DNA of 43,476 bases from Leisingera sp. ANG-Vp (GTDB lineage: Bacteria; Pseudomonadota; Alphaproteobacteria; Rhodobacterales; Rhodobacteraceae). The first letter of the stretch is position 1. Every line of letters starts with the position of its first letter. Location of the stretch: positions 1 to 43,476 of the forward strand of contig NZ_JWLD01000042.1 in assembly GCF_000813725.1 (NCBI RefSeq), given 5' to 3'. The translations under genes were made by a program, and so were the position numbers. The notes under the pieces were generated by a model that was not told the origin of the DNA, ran no database searches, and saw only the letters and a list, made by a program, of their open reading frames with translations. This document shows positions 25,100 to 31,456 of this stretch, in pieces.

Positions 25100-25576
25100 T
25101 CAGACTCCGGCAGCGGCGCCCGGCCTGGCACGGGGGCGCAATGTGTGCCACACCGCGCCTTCCGGCGGGTTTATGATTTCCCACATATAAACCCGCTTGT
25201 CGTACCAGTTGACGATCTTTTCCCCGCCCTCTTCAAACACCACAACGCAGTAGCTGCCATCTGCCGGGTCGCAGCTGTCCTTGCCCAGCCAGGTGACTGT
25301 GATCGGGTCCACCAGATGCCGGTTGAACAGAACCATGGCCTTGGTCTGTTTCCCCGAGATGTATAGCGCACCTGCAAACAGACCTGCCGCCAGCAGGATA
25401 AAGCCAGGGCCTGAGAAATTCCGGAACGGGTTCGCTTTGGCGATACCCGGTGCAAAAGCCACAAACACCATCCGTCCGAAAAAACCGGCAAATGCAATGA
25501 AGCCAATCAGCATAAGCTTGCTGGTCAGCCCTTGCGAGCCCACGGCAACCGCCGAGGGATCAATACCCAAATCCAA
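25100..25576 (-). CDS. small membrane protein of unknown function
   Basis: The 158-residue frame starts with TTG at 25576, with GGAGAAA about 5 nt upstream; the first in-frame ATG comes 21 codons later, inside the first hydrophobic segment, so TTG is the better start. Two membrane helices are visible (about residues 20-42 and 52-70). A soluble tail of about 85 residues contains two cysteines (KDSCDPADGSYCVVVFEEGG) that could form a disulfide, and the aromatic-rich WYDKRVYMWEIINPPEG. I do not recognise a family. A CtrA-like half-site TTAACCA lies about 110 nt upstream (25691-25685). Confidence 0.7.
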   Translation of the reverse strand: MDLGIDPSAVAVGSQGLTSKLMLIGFIAFAGFFGRMVFVAFAPGIAKANPFRNFSGPGFILLAAGLFAGALYISGKQTKAMVLFNRHLVDPITVTWLGKDSCDPADGSYCVVVFEEGGEKIVNWYDKRVYMWEIINPPEGAVWHTLRPRARPGAAAGV

Positions 25577-25717
25577 TGTCTTTCTCCAATGTCTTGCAAA
25601 ACCTGAAAATGCAGGCCGGGAACTGCCCCTTTCGGCAGCATAATCACCACCCGAGCAGGGAGGTGCAAATTTATCGAAAATTATTGGTTAATCAAACCGC
25701 TGCGGCTTCGGCCGCCG

Positions 25718-26533
25718 CTACTTCATCACCCGGAAAACGCAGCCGTCGGAGATCAGCTCGGGCGGCGTCAGGCAAAGGCCCCGTGCTACTTGATAGGCCG
25801 CCAGGACCTTGGGAACGTAGTCGCGGGTTTCGGCAAAGGGCGGCACCCCCTGATGGCTGCGCACCGCACCTTCGCCTGCATTGTAGCCGGCCAGGACCAG
25901 AATCGGGTCGCCATCGAATTCGCCCATCAGCCAATCGAGGTACTGGATGCCGCCGGAAATGTTCTGCTGTGCCTGCAGCGGATCGGAAACGCCAAAGCGG
26001 GCAGCGGTATCGGGCATCAGCTGCATCAGCCCCTGCGCCCCGGCTGTGCTGACAGCATCCGCCTTGCCGGCGGATTCGACGGCGATCACCGCAAGAACCA
26101 GCGCAGGCGACACCCGGGTGCCGGCGCTTTCGGTCAGAATCTGCACACCCCGGTCCTGTGCAATCTCCTGCATCAGCTGCAGCCGCGGCGCCGCCAGGTC
26201 CTTGGCGCCCGTCAAAGCCAGCAGAGCGCTCTCCAGCCGTCCCGGCCCCGAAGCCTCGATACCGGGCGTCACCTTGTCCCAGAACCAGCCGTAGCGTCCG
26301 GCCGTCTGCGCGCCCCTTTCCGGAGCAGCCCCCGCCGCGGCCGCTTCCGGTTCGGATGCCGGTTCAGGCGCCGGCTCGATCTGAATGGTGATACGCTTGC
26401 CCGTTCCCGGCGCAGGCGGTTTGACCCGCTTGGCCTCGAATTGGGGAAAAGGCGCCGGCTGCTGCTCCTGCCCCGCTGCGGTCAGAGGCATGGTGCAGGC
26501 AGCAAGCGTAGAAACTGCGGTGCGGAAAGACAT
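25718..26533 (-). CDS. lytic transglycosylase (SLT domain)
   Basis: The 271-residue exported protein has an N-terminal signal peptide (cleavage probably near TAAGQEQ), a proline/alanine-rich linker (residues 25-75) and a soluble-lytic-transglycosylase domain. The catalytic glutamate is in VIAVESAGKADAVSTAGAQGLMQLMP near residue 150, and LAGYNAGEGAVRSHQGVPPFAETRDYVPKV is the second family block. It cuts the glycan strand of peptidoglycan. It is divergent from the pilin genes across a 357-nt gap, so a role in making room for the Tad machine in the cell wall is possible but only inferred. C-terminal cysteines (CLTPP, DGCVF) may pair. Confidence 0.92.
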   Translation of the reverse strand: MSFRTAVSTLAACTMPLTAAGQEQQPAPFPQFEAKRVKPPAPGTGKRITIQIEPAPEPASEPEAAAAGAAPERGAQTAGRYGWFWDKVTPGIEASGPGRLESALLALTGAKDLAAPRLQLMQEIAQDRGVQILTESAGTRVSPALVLAVIAVESAGKADAVSTAGAQGLMQLMPDTAARFGVSDPLQAQQNISGGIQYLDWLMGEFDGDPILVLAGYNAGEGAVRSHQGVPPFAETRDYVPKVLAAYQVARGLCLTPPELISDGCVFRVMK

Positions 26534-26890
26534 TGCCCGGCCTGCCTGTGGTTTTCTTTTGCTGCAGACTCAGGAATTCAGGCAGCAAAATCCAGCTTTT
26601 CCGCCCCGAAATCTGGCGCATTCGCCATATTTGCCCCCGCCTGGCGCGGATTTACCACGCGCCCCAACACGGTAACGAAAAATTAATCTCACAAAATCAA
26701 CCGATTAGTGAATTTCTTGCCGAAAAGTAAAAATTGGGCGGCAATTTCCGGTTTTCAGCCCAAATCCTGCCACGCTGCGCTGGCTATATGTACCCATCCA
26801 AGCCGGACAGTGGTCGAGCAGGTGAGAGAGCAGACCCTGGCGAGATGGCGGGATAACGCAAATTCTGAGATCCTTTGGAGGGACCAAACC
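26534..26890. other. divergent control region, lytic transglycosylase / first pilin
   Basis: This gap has no gene. Its right part is AT-rich for this genome and carries the boxes GAATTTCTT (26710-26718) and GCCCAAATC (26758-26766), also found at the same spacing before the second pilin gene, and a -10-like CTATAT at 26784-26789. Shine-Dalgarno TTTGGAGGGA (26873-26882) precedes the pilin start. Confidence 0.5.
26710..26766 (+). promoter_or_regulatory. paired boxes upstream of pilin gene 1
   Basis: GAATTTCTT and GCCCAAATC are separated by 39 nt, exactly as upstream of pilin gene 2 (27410-27466), while the sequence between them is not conserved. The right box starts 133 nt before the start codon (118 nt in copy 2). 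Confidence 0.4.
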
Positions 26891-27070
26891 ATGATCAAAT
26901 TCTTCAAGAACTTCCGCAAAGACGAATCCGGCGCCGTGACTGTGGACTGGGTTGTGCTGACCGCAGCCGTTGCTGCTCTGGGCGGCGTTGTCTACACCGC
27001 CATCGAAAACGGCGCATCGACCCTGACCACCAACACCGGCTCCTACCTGGCGACCAAAGGTCCGACCGAC
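26866..27070 (+). repeat. 205-bp near-identical repeat, copy 1 (pilin gene 1)
   Basis: This stretch covers the 25-nt leader with the Shine-Dalgarno and nearly the whole pilin coding sequence. It matches 27551-27755 with a single difference (G at 26908, A at 27593, silent in a lysine codon). The two copies are 685 bp apart. Confidence 0.95.
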
Positions 27071-27076
27071 TCCTAA
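26891..27076 (+). CDS. flp: Flp family type IVb pilin 1
   Basis: The 61-residue prepilin is the major subunit candidate of the Flp pilus. Leader MIKFFKNFRKDESG ends with the Gly14 after which TadV would cut. The mature part starts AVTVDW and continues as one hydrophobic helix (VVLTAAVAALGGVVYTAIENG) and a Thr/Ser-rich tail. In classical Flp pilins the fifth and sixth mature residues are Glu-Tyr; here they are Asp19-Trp20. TTTGGAGGGACC gives a very strong Shine-Dalgarno. It is followed by its own terminator at 27107-27132, so it can be made as a separate abundant message. Confidence 0.93.
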   Translation: MIKFFKNFRKDESGAVTVDWVVLTAAVAALGGVVYTAIENGASTLTTNTGSYLATKGPTDS

Positions 27077-27106
27077 GTTCTTCGCGGCAACGCACCAAGA
27101 CACCGG

Positions 27107-27132
27107 GCCGCCCTGCTTGCAGGGCGGCTTTT
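27107..27132 (+). terminator. intrinsic terminator after pilin gene 1
   Basis: A 9-bp GC stem (27107-27115 with 27120-27128) and a CTTG tetraloop are followed by TTTT, 30 nt after the stop codon. Confidence 0.85.
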
Positions 27133-27409
27133 GCTATTTGTACGCCCCGGCTTGACCAAAGGAAGCGGAGCCAGGCGCCATGTGCCGCGTGAAACATGCT
27201 GGCACACAAAGCCTGCACAAACTCTCCCTTGCGGCACAAGAGCCAGGGCCAGCCCCCTCGCAGCGCAGAGGCGCCAGACACGGCGAATCCGTTAACATTG
27301 CGCCGCGCAGAAACGCCCCACTGCTGCCACATTCACATGGAACCAGTTGTTCTCGCGGTCAAAGCACTGCACTTTATTAAACAATATCAATTACTTAATT
27401 GCTTCTTCG

Positions 27410-27466
27410 GAATTTCTTCACTTTTGGGCAAAGATTAAGAATTTGCGCCGCACTCATGCCCAAATC
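27410..27466 (+). promoter_or_regulatory. paired boxes upstream of pilin gene 2
   Basis: GAATTTCTT (27410-27418) and GCCCAAATC (27458-27466) at the same 39-nt spacing as before pilin gene 1, followed by a CTATCC -10 candidate 16 nt after the right box. Confidence 0.4.
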
Positions 27467-27550
27467 GCAAAGCTTAATAAGCCTATCCCAGGACGGGCGA
27501 GCCAGAAAGAGAGAGCTGGCCACAACCCCGGACTGGCGAAACCCTATTAT

Positions 27551-27755
27551 TGAGATCCTTTGGAGGGACCAAACCATGATCAAATTCTTCAAAAACTTCC
27601 GCAAAGACGAATCCGGCGCCGTGACTGTGGACTGGGTTGTGCTGACCGCAGCCGTTGCTGCTCTGGGCGGCGTTGTCTACACCGCCATCGAAAACGGCGC
27701 ATCGACCCTGACCACCAACACCGGCTCCTACCTGGCGACCAAAGGTCCGACCGAC
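27551..27755 (+). repeat. 205-bp near-identical repeat, copy 2 (pilin gene 2)
   Basis: Second copy of the leader-plus-pilin repeat at 26866-27070, with one silent base change. Similarity stops abruptly at both ends, at the last two codons on the right. Confidence 0.95.
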
Positions 27756-27761
27756 AGCTGA
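27576..27761 (+). CDS. flp: Flp family type IVb pilin 2 (identical protein to pilin 1)
   Basis: The 61-residue product is identical in every residue to pilin 1, although its last serine and stop codons differ (AGC TGA against TCC TAA). Same leader, same Gly14 cleavage site, same Asp-Trp variant of the Flp motif, same strong Shine-Dalgarno. A 10-bp hairpin follows at 27783-27808, with only two T residues after it, so transcription probably passes in part into the third pilin and the pilus machine genes. Confidence 0.93.
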   Translation: MIKFFKNFRKDESGAVTVDWVVLTAAVAALGGVVYTAIENGASTLTTNTGSYLATKGPTDS

Positions 27762-27782
27762 TCTGCTGAGAATCGCATAGCG

Positions 27783-27808
27783 CTGCGCCCGGCGGTTTCC
27801 GGGCGCAG
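27783..27808 (+). terminator. attenuator-like hairpin between pilin 2 and pilin 3
   Basis: Perfect 10-bp stem (27783-27792 with 27799-27808) with a 6-nt loop, followed by TTGCTG rather than a T-run. It suits partial termination or 3'-end protection of the pilin message. Confidence 0.55.
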
Positions 27809-27847
27809 TTGCTGCAGACTGCCCCTAAACGCAGTGAGGTTCATATC

Positions 27848-28024
27848 ATGAAGAAACTATGGTCATACATTGCGGGAGATGACGGTGCCGTAACCGTCGA
27901 CTGGGTGGTTCTAACTGCTGCTATGGTTGGATTGGCGGTTCTGATTGCCGCTTCGATGGAAGACGGTGCCATGGGCCTGGCCAATATGCTGGCCACCTAT
28001 ATGTCCAATTGGTCATTCAGCTGA
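27848..28024 (+). CDS. Flp family type IVb pilin 3 (divergent)
   Basis: A 58-residue prepilin with leader MKKLWSYIAGDDG, cut after Gly13, and the same AVTVDWVVLTAA start of the mature helix as pilins 1 and 2. The rest differs (AASMEDGAMGLANMLATYMSNWSFS), so it may be a minor or alternative subunit. The start is the ATG at 27848 preceded by GTGAGG. It has no separate promoter that I can see and lies 143 nt before cpaB. Confidence 0.88.
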   Translation: MKKLWSYIAGDDGAVTVDWVVLTAAMVGLAVLIAASMEDGAMGLANMLATYMSNWSFS

Positions 28025-28167
28025 GACGTATAATACGCCTGCCGGCCAAGCAGGGCGCAAGCTCATTTGCTGCCTGACAGAACGCTCAGAATTCCGCAGC
28101 AGTTTGAACAATACAGCAGCCGGTTCCACCCGTGGGACTCCGGCTCAAGTTGATGAGAGGTAACGCA

Positions 28168-29025
28168 ATGCGAGCAGTTTTCGGACTTGTGCTGATTGTC
28201 GGTGTCGCCCTCGCCGGCGGCGCCGTCATGATGGCGAAAAACTACATATCAGCCTATCAGAACGAATTGGCGCGCGAACGCGCTGCCCGTGCCGAAGCAG
28301 TGCCGACGGTGGATGTCTATGTCGCCACCAAAGCACTGAAATACGGTGAACGGCTGTCCAAGGAAGCGGTTCGTGCGGTGCGGTGGCCGGAAAATGCCAT
28401 CCCCGAAGGCGCCTTTACCTCCCTGGAGACCCTGTTCCCGCCGGAAAGCGGCGACAAGCTGCGGGTGGTGCTGCGCGCCATGGAAAAGGATGAGGCGGTG
28501 ATGGCCATCAAGGTCACCCGGCCTGGCGAAGATGCCGGCATCACCTCGCGCCTGGCCCGCGGCATGCGCGCCTTTGCGATCAAGGTCGACGTCTCCTCGG
28601 GTGTTTCCGGCTTCCTGCGCCCTGGCGACAAAGTGGATGTCTACTGGACCGGCGTGATGCCGCGGGCCGGCGGCACCCATGGCGAAGTCACCCGGCTGAT
28701 CGAAACCAATGTCGAACTGGTGGCCGTGGACCAGAGTGCCGGCGGCGACATCAATGAAGCGATTATTGCCCGTACCGTCACGGTCGCGGCGCACCCTGAA
28801 CAAGTGGCCGCCCTGGCGCAGGCGCAAACCACCGGGCGGCTGTCGCTCGCCTTGGTCGGCGCTGGCGACGATACCATCGCTGCGGTTGTCGAAGTGGACC
28901 AGCGCAAACTGCTGGGCCTGGGTGCTCTGGAAGCGCCGCAGGAGGTGGAACAGAAGAAAGTCTGCACCATCCGCACCCGCCGCGGCGCTGAAGTAGTGGA
29001 AATCCCGATCCCGTGCACCAACTAG
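28168..29025 (+). CDS. cpaB: Tad pilus protein CpaB/RcpC
   Basis: The 285-residue protein (ATG 28168, GAGAGG about 8 nt upstream) has an N-terminal membrane anchor (residues 5-25), a SAF domain (about 45-115: VDVYVATKALKYGERLSKEAVRAVRWPENAIPEG) and the RcpC/CpaB domain (MRAFAIKVDVSSGVSGFLRPGDKVDVYWTG). It is a periplasmic component thought to work with the secretin. Two cysteines (VCTIRTRR, PIPCTN) near the end may pair. A hairpin follows at 29057-29090. Confidence 0.93.
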   Translation: MRAVFGLVLIVGVALAGGAVMMAKNYISAYQNELARERAARAEAVPTVDVYVATKALKYGERLSKEAVRAVRWPENAIPEGAFTSLETLFPPESGDKLRVVLRAMEKDEAVMAIKVTRPGEDAGITSRLARGMRAFAIKVDVSSGVSGFLRPGDKVDVYWTGVMPRAGGTHGEVTRLIETNVELVAVDQSAGGDINEAIIARTVTVAAHPEQVAALAQAQTTGRLSLALVGAGDDTIAAVVEVDQRKLLGLGALEAPQEVEQKKVCTIRTRRGAEVVEIPIPCTN

Positions 29026-29056
29026 GAATTCCATTTCCTTGCAAGCTGTTACCAGC

Positions 29057-29090
29057 ATCAGCCGCCTCTTCCAAGCGAAGGGCGGCTGAT
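29057..29090 (+). terminator. hairpin between cpaB and cpaC
   Basis: A perfect 10-bp stem (29057-29066 with 29081-29090) lies 31 nt after the cpaB stop. The following bases TTGCGTGTTG are not a real T-run, so it is probably a partial terminator in the Tad gene train. Confidence 0.5.
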
Positions 29091-29240
29091 TTGCGTGTTG
29101 CCCTGGCTCCACAATGGGCGGGCCTAGAGAATCGCTCCGAAGCCATTGATTCTTGCAATAATTCAGGATCTGCAGCACAGTGCCCGAAAGAGCGGGCAAA
29201 AAGACCCGGATTTTGAGGCGTGATCGGAAAGGCAGGTCAC

Positions 29241-30647
29241 ATGGCAATTCGAAGGTTCGTAGCGGCGGCCCTGATGGGGCTATCGCTGGTTGGCATGCCG
29301 CAGGCGGATGGGGCATCAGCGCAATCCTTGCGGGTCGTAAAAAAGGGCACGGCAGCAACGCTGGATGTGCCCATGAACCGCGCGGTAGTGGTGGAAAGCG
29401 AAACACCCTTTGCGGAGCTCAGCATCGCCAACCCGAGCATTGCTGATATCTCTTCGCTGTCTGACCGCACCATTTACGTGCTGGGCAAATCGCCCGGCCT
29501 GACCACACTGACATTGCTCGACGGCTCCGGCCGGCTGATCACCAATGTCGACGTGCGCGTCGCCGCGGATGTGACCGAGTTCAAACAGCGGCTGCGCCAG
29601 ATCCTGCCCAATGAAAAAATCGAAGTGCGCACCGCCAATGACGGCATCGTGCTGTCCGGCACCGTTTCCAGCGCGGCCCGGCTGCAGCGGGCGCTTGACC
29701 TGGCCGAACGCTATGCGCCGGAGCGGGTGAGCAACCTGATGTCGGTTGGCGGCGTCCAGCAAGTGATGCTCAAGGTCCGCTTTGCCGAAATGCAGCGCAC
29801 CGTTTCAAAATCGCTGAGCGCCTCGCTGGGCTTTAATGGCGGTACCGGTAATGGCCGCACCGGCGGCGTCAACACCTTGAACACCTCTGGCGCGCTGGCC
29901 AACTCGCTGGCCGGCAATATTCCGGCGGCCAACAGCAACACCGGTGCCTTCCTGTTCGGCTTCAATGCAGGTTCCGTCCAGGTCAGCCTGCTGCTGGAAG
30001 CGCTGGAGCAGAAGGGTGTTGTCCGCACCCTGGCCGAGCCGAATCTCTCTGCCCTGTCGGGACAGGAAGCGAAGTTCCTGGCCGGCGGCGAATACCCGGT
30101 GCCGGTGGCCCAGGAAGACGGTGTCATCACTATTGAGTTCAAACCCTTCGGCATCGAGCTGAACTTCATTCCCCGGGTGGTCGACGGCGATCTGATCAAT
30201 CTGGAACTGAATGCCGCGGTTTCGGCCATCGACCCTGCCAACTCACTGACACTGAACAACTTTACTATCGACGCCTTTTCCCGGCGCGAGACCTCGACAA
30301 CGGTTGAGATGCGCGATGGCGAGAGCTTTGCCATCGCCGGCCTGATCAGCGACGAGTTCCTCGACAATTCCTCGCAGCTGCCCTGGCTGGGCGACGTGCC
30401 GGTCCTGGGCGCCCTGTTCCGCAGTGCTGATTACCAGCGGGAGCAGACCGAATTGGTGATCATCGTCAGCGCCCATCTGGTCACCCCGACCCGCGGCGAA
30501 GCCCTGACCCTGCCGACCGACCGTGTGGCACCGCCTAGCGAAAAGGATCTGTTCCTGTTCGGACGCACCACCCGCACCAAGAACGGTCCGGCTGCAGAAG
30601 TGGCGAAGCAGGATTTCAACGGCTCTTACGGCTACGTGCTGGACTGA
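29241..30647 (+). CDS. cpaC: Tad outer-membrane secretin CpaC/RcpA
   Basis: This forms the outer-membrane channel for the pilus. The ATG at 29241 gives 468 residues with a signal peptide ending near ASAQ. The N-terminal domain (about 30-105: VPMNRAVVVESETPFAELSIANPSIADIS, GLTTLTLLDGSG) is the BON-associated N0-like secretin domain. A BON-like segment (about 115-170) follows, then the secretin core (about 175-415) with VRTLAEPNLSALSGQEAKFLAGGEYPVP and the end block LPWLGDVPVLGALFRSADYQREQTELVIIVSAHLV. It stands 215 nt from cpaB and 15 nt from the OmpA-like gene. Confidence 0.95.
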   Translation: MAIRRFVAAALMGLSLVGMPQADGASAQSLRVVKKGTAATLDVPMNRAVVVESETPFAELSIANPSIADISSLSDRTIYVLGKSPGLTTLTLLDGSGRLITNVDVRVAADVTEFKQRLRQILPNEKIEVRTANDGIVLSGTVSSAARLQRALDLAERYAPERVSNLMSVGGVQQVMLKVRFAEMQRTVSKSLSASLGFNGGTGNGRTGGVNTLNTSGALANSLAGNIPAANSNTGAFLFGFNAGSVQVSLLLEALEQKGVVRTLAEPNLSALSGQEAKFLAGGEYPVPVAQEDGVITIEFKPFGIELNFIPRVVDGDLINLELNAAVSAIDPANSLTLNNFTIDAFSRRETSTTVEMRDGESFAIAGLISDEFLDNSSQLPWLGDVPVLGALFRSADYQREQTELVIIVSAHLVTPTRGEALTLPTDRVAPPSEKDLFLFGRTTRTKNGPAAEVAKQDFNGSYGYVLD

Positions 30648-30662
30648 TAAGGAGTGGCACAG

Positions 30663-31292
30663 ATGATCAGAACCGCTGCAATTCTCGGCCTTGTCCTGAC
30701 TGCTGCCGCCTGCGAGCGGGAAGCCGGGCGCGAACTGAACAGAAAAGGCACCTTCGGCGAGGCCACCCTCAACAATGCAGCGGTTATGAGCGGCGAACGC
30801 AGCTATGCCATCCAGCTGGCGGGCAGGTTCGCCAAGGAAGTGCCGACCACAATCAACTTTGACTTCGACAGCTCCCGCCTGGATAACGCAGCCCGTGCCG
30901 TGCTGGACCGTCAGGCGGTTTGGATCAAACAGTTTCCTGAGGTGCGCTTCCGCGTCTTTGGCCATACCGACGCAGTTGGCAGCAATGCCTACAACAAGGC
31001 GCTTGGCCTGCGCCGCGCCCGGGCAGCGGTGAACTACCTGGTCTCGCGCGGCATTGGCCGCAACAGGCTGGAGGCCGTGGTTTCCTTTGGCGAAACTCAA
31101 CCGCTGATCGCCACACCCGAGCGCGAACGCCGCAACCGCCGCACCGTCACCGAGGTGAGCGGTTTCCTGAAGCGTCATCCGACAGTTCTGGACGGTAAAT
31201 ACGCTCAGATCATCTACCGCGAGTATCTGGAAAGCGCGGTTCCGGCCACGACGCTGACTGAGCAGAAATCGCTGGAACGCACGCTGGAGTAA
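30663..31292 (+). CDS. OmpA-domain lipoprotein of the Tad locus
   Basis: The ATG at 30663 has AAGGAGT nine bases upstream and gives 209 residues. A lipoprotein-type signal ends at Cys17 (LVLTAAAC; the -3 residue is Ala, so the lipobox is imperfect). The C-terminal OmpA peptidoglycan-binding domain spans about residues 60-165, with INFDFDSS, the peptidoglycan-contacting Asp in FGHTDAVGSNAYNKALGLRRARA and RERRNRRTV. It takes the place where many Tad loci have cpaD and could anchor the secretin to peptidoglycan; that role is inferred from position. Confidence 0.88.
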   Translation: MIRTAAILGLVLTAAACEREAGRELNRKGTFGEATLNNAAVMSGERSYAIQLAGRFAKEVPTTINFDFDSSRLDNAARAVLDRQAVWIKQFPEVRFRVFGHTDAVGSNAYNKALGLRRARAAVNYLVSRGIGRNRLEAVVSFGETQPLIATPERERRNRRTVTEVSGFLKRHPTVLDGKYAQIIYREYLESAVPATTLTEQKSLERTLE

Positions 31293-31350
31293 CTGTTTCC
31301 GTTGCCTTCCACTGCCCAAGCGCGTCCAAGGTATTAACAATTCCCTATAT

Positions 31351-31370
31351 TTGGGGCTTTTTGGCCCCAA
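31351..31370 (+). repeat. hairpin between the OmpA-like gene and cpaE
   Basis: Arms TTGGGGC (31351-31357) and GCCCCAA (31364-31370) around a T-rich loop in the 164-nt gap. No T-run follows. With the AT-rich TATTAACAATTCCCTATAT just before it, the gap may hold a weak internal promoter or an attenuator. Confidence 0.4.
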
Positions 31371-31456
31371 TATCGCCCAGATTGCCATCGACATTGTTTC
31401 CAAGAGGCGGACTGTGCCCAAGGCCCGGTCAGCCCATGTGAACAAGGATGATGGCA

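Larger units (their letters stand above)
27077..27575. other. gap between the first two pilin genes
   Basis: I see no gene. It holds the terminator of pilin 1 (27107-27132), a GC-rich middle part, an AT-rich stretch from about 27360 to 27450, the box pair at 27410-27466 and a -10-like CTATCC at 27483-27488. It therefore looks like a separate promoter region for pilin 2 and the genes that follow. Confidence 0.5.

Noticed and set aside
27377-27398. TTAA pair before pilin 2 as a full CtrA site
   Set aside because: The two TTAA are 14 nt apart, not the 7 nt of a CtrA site.
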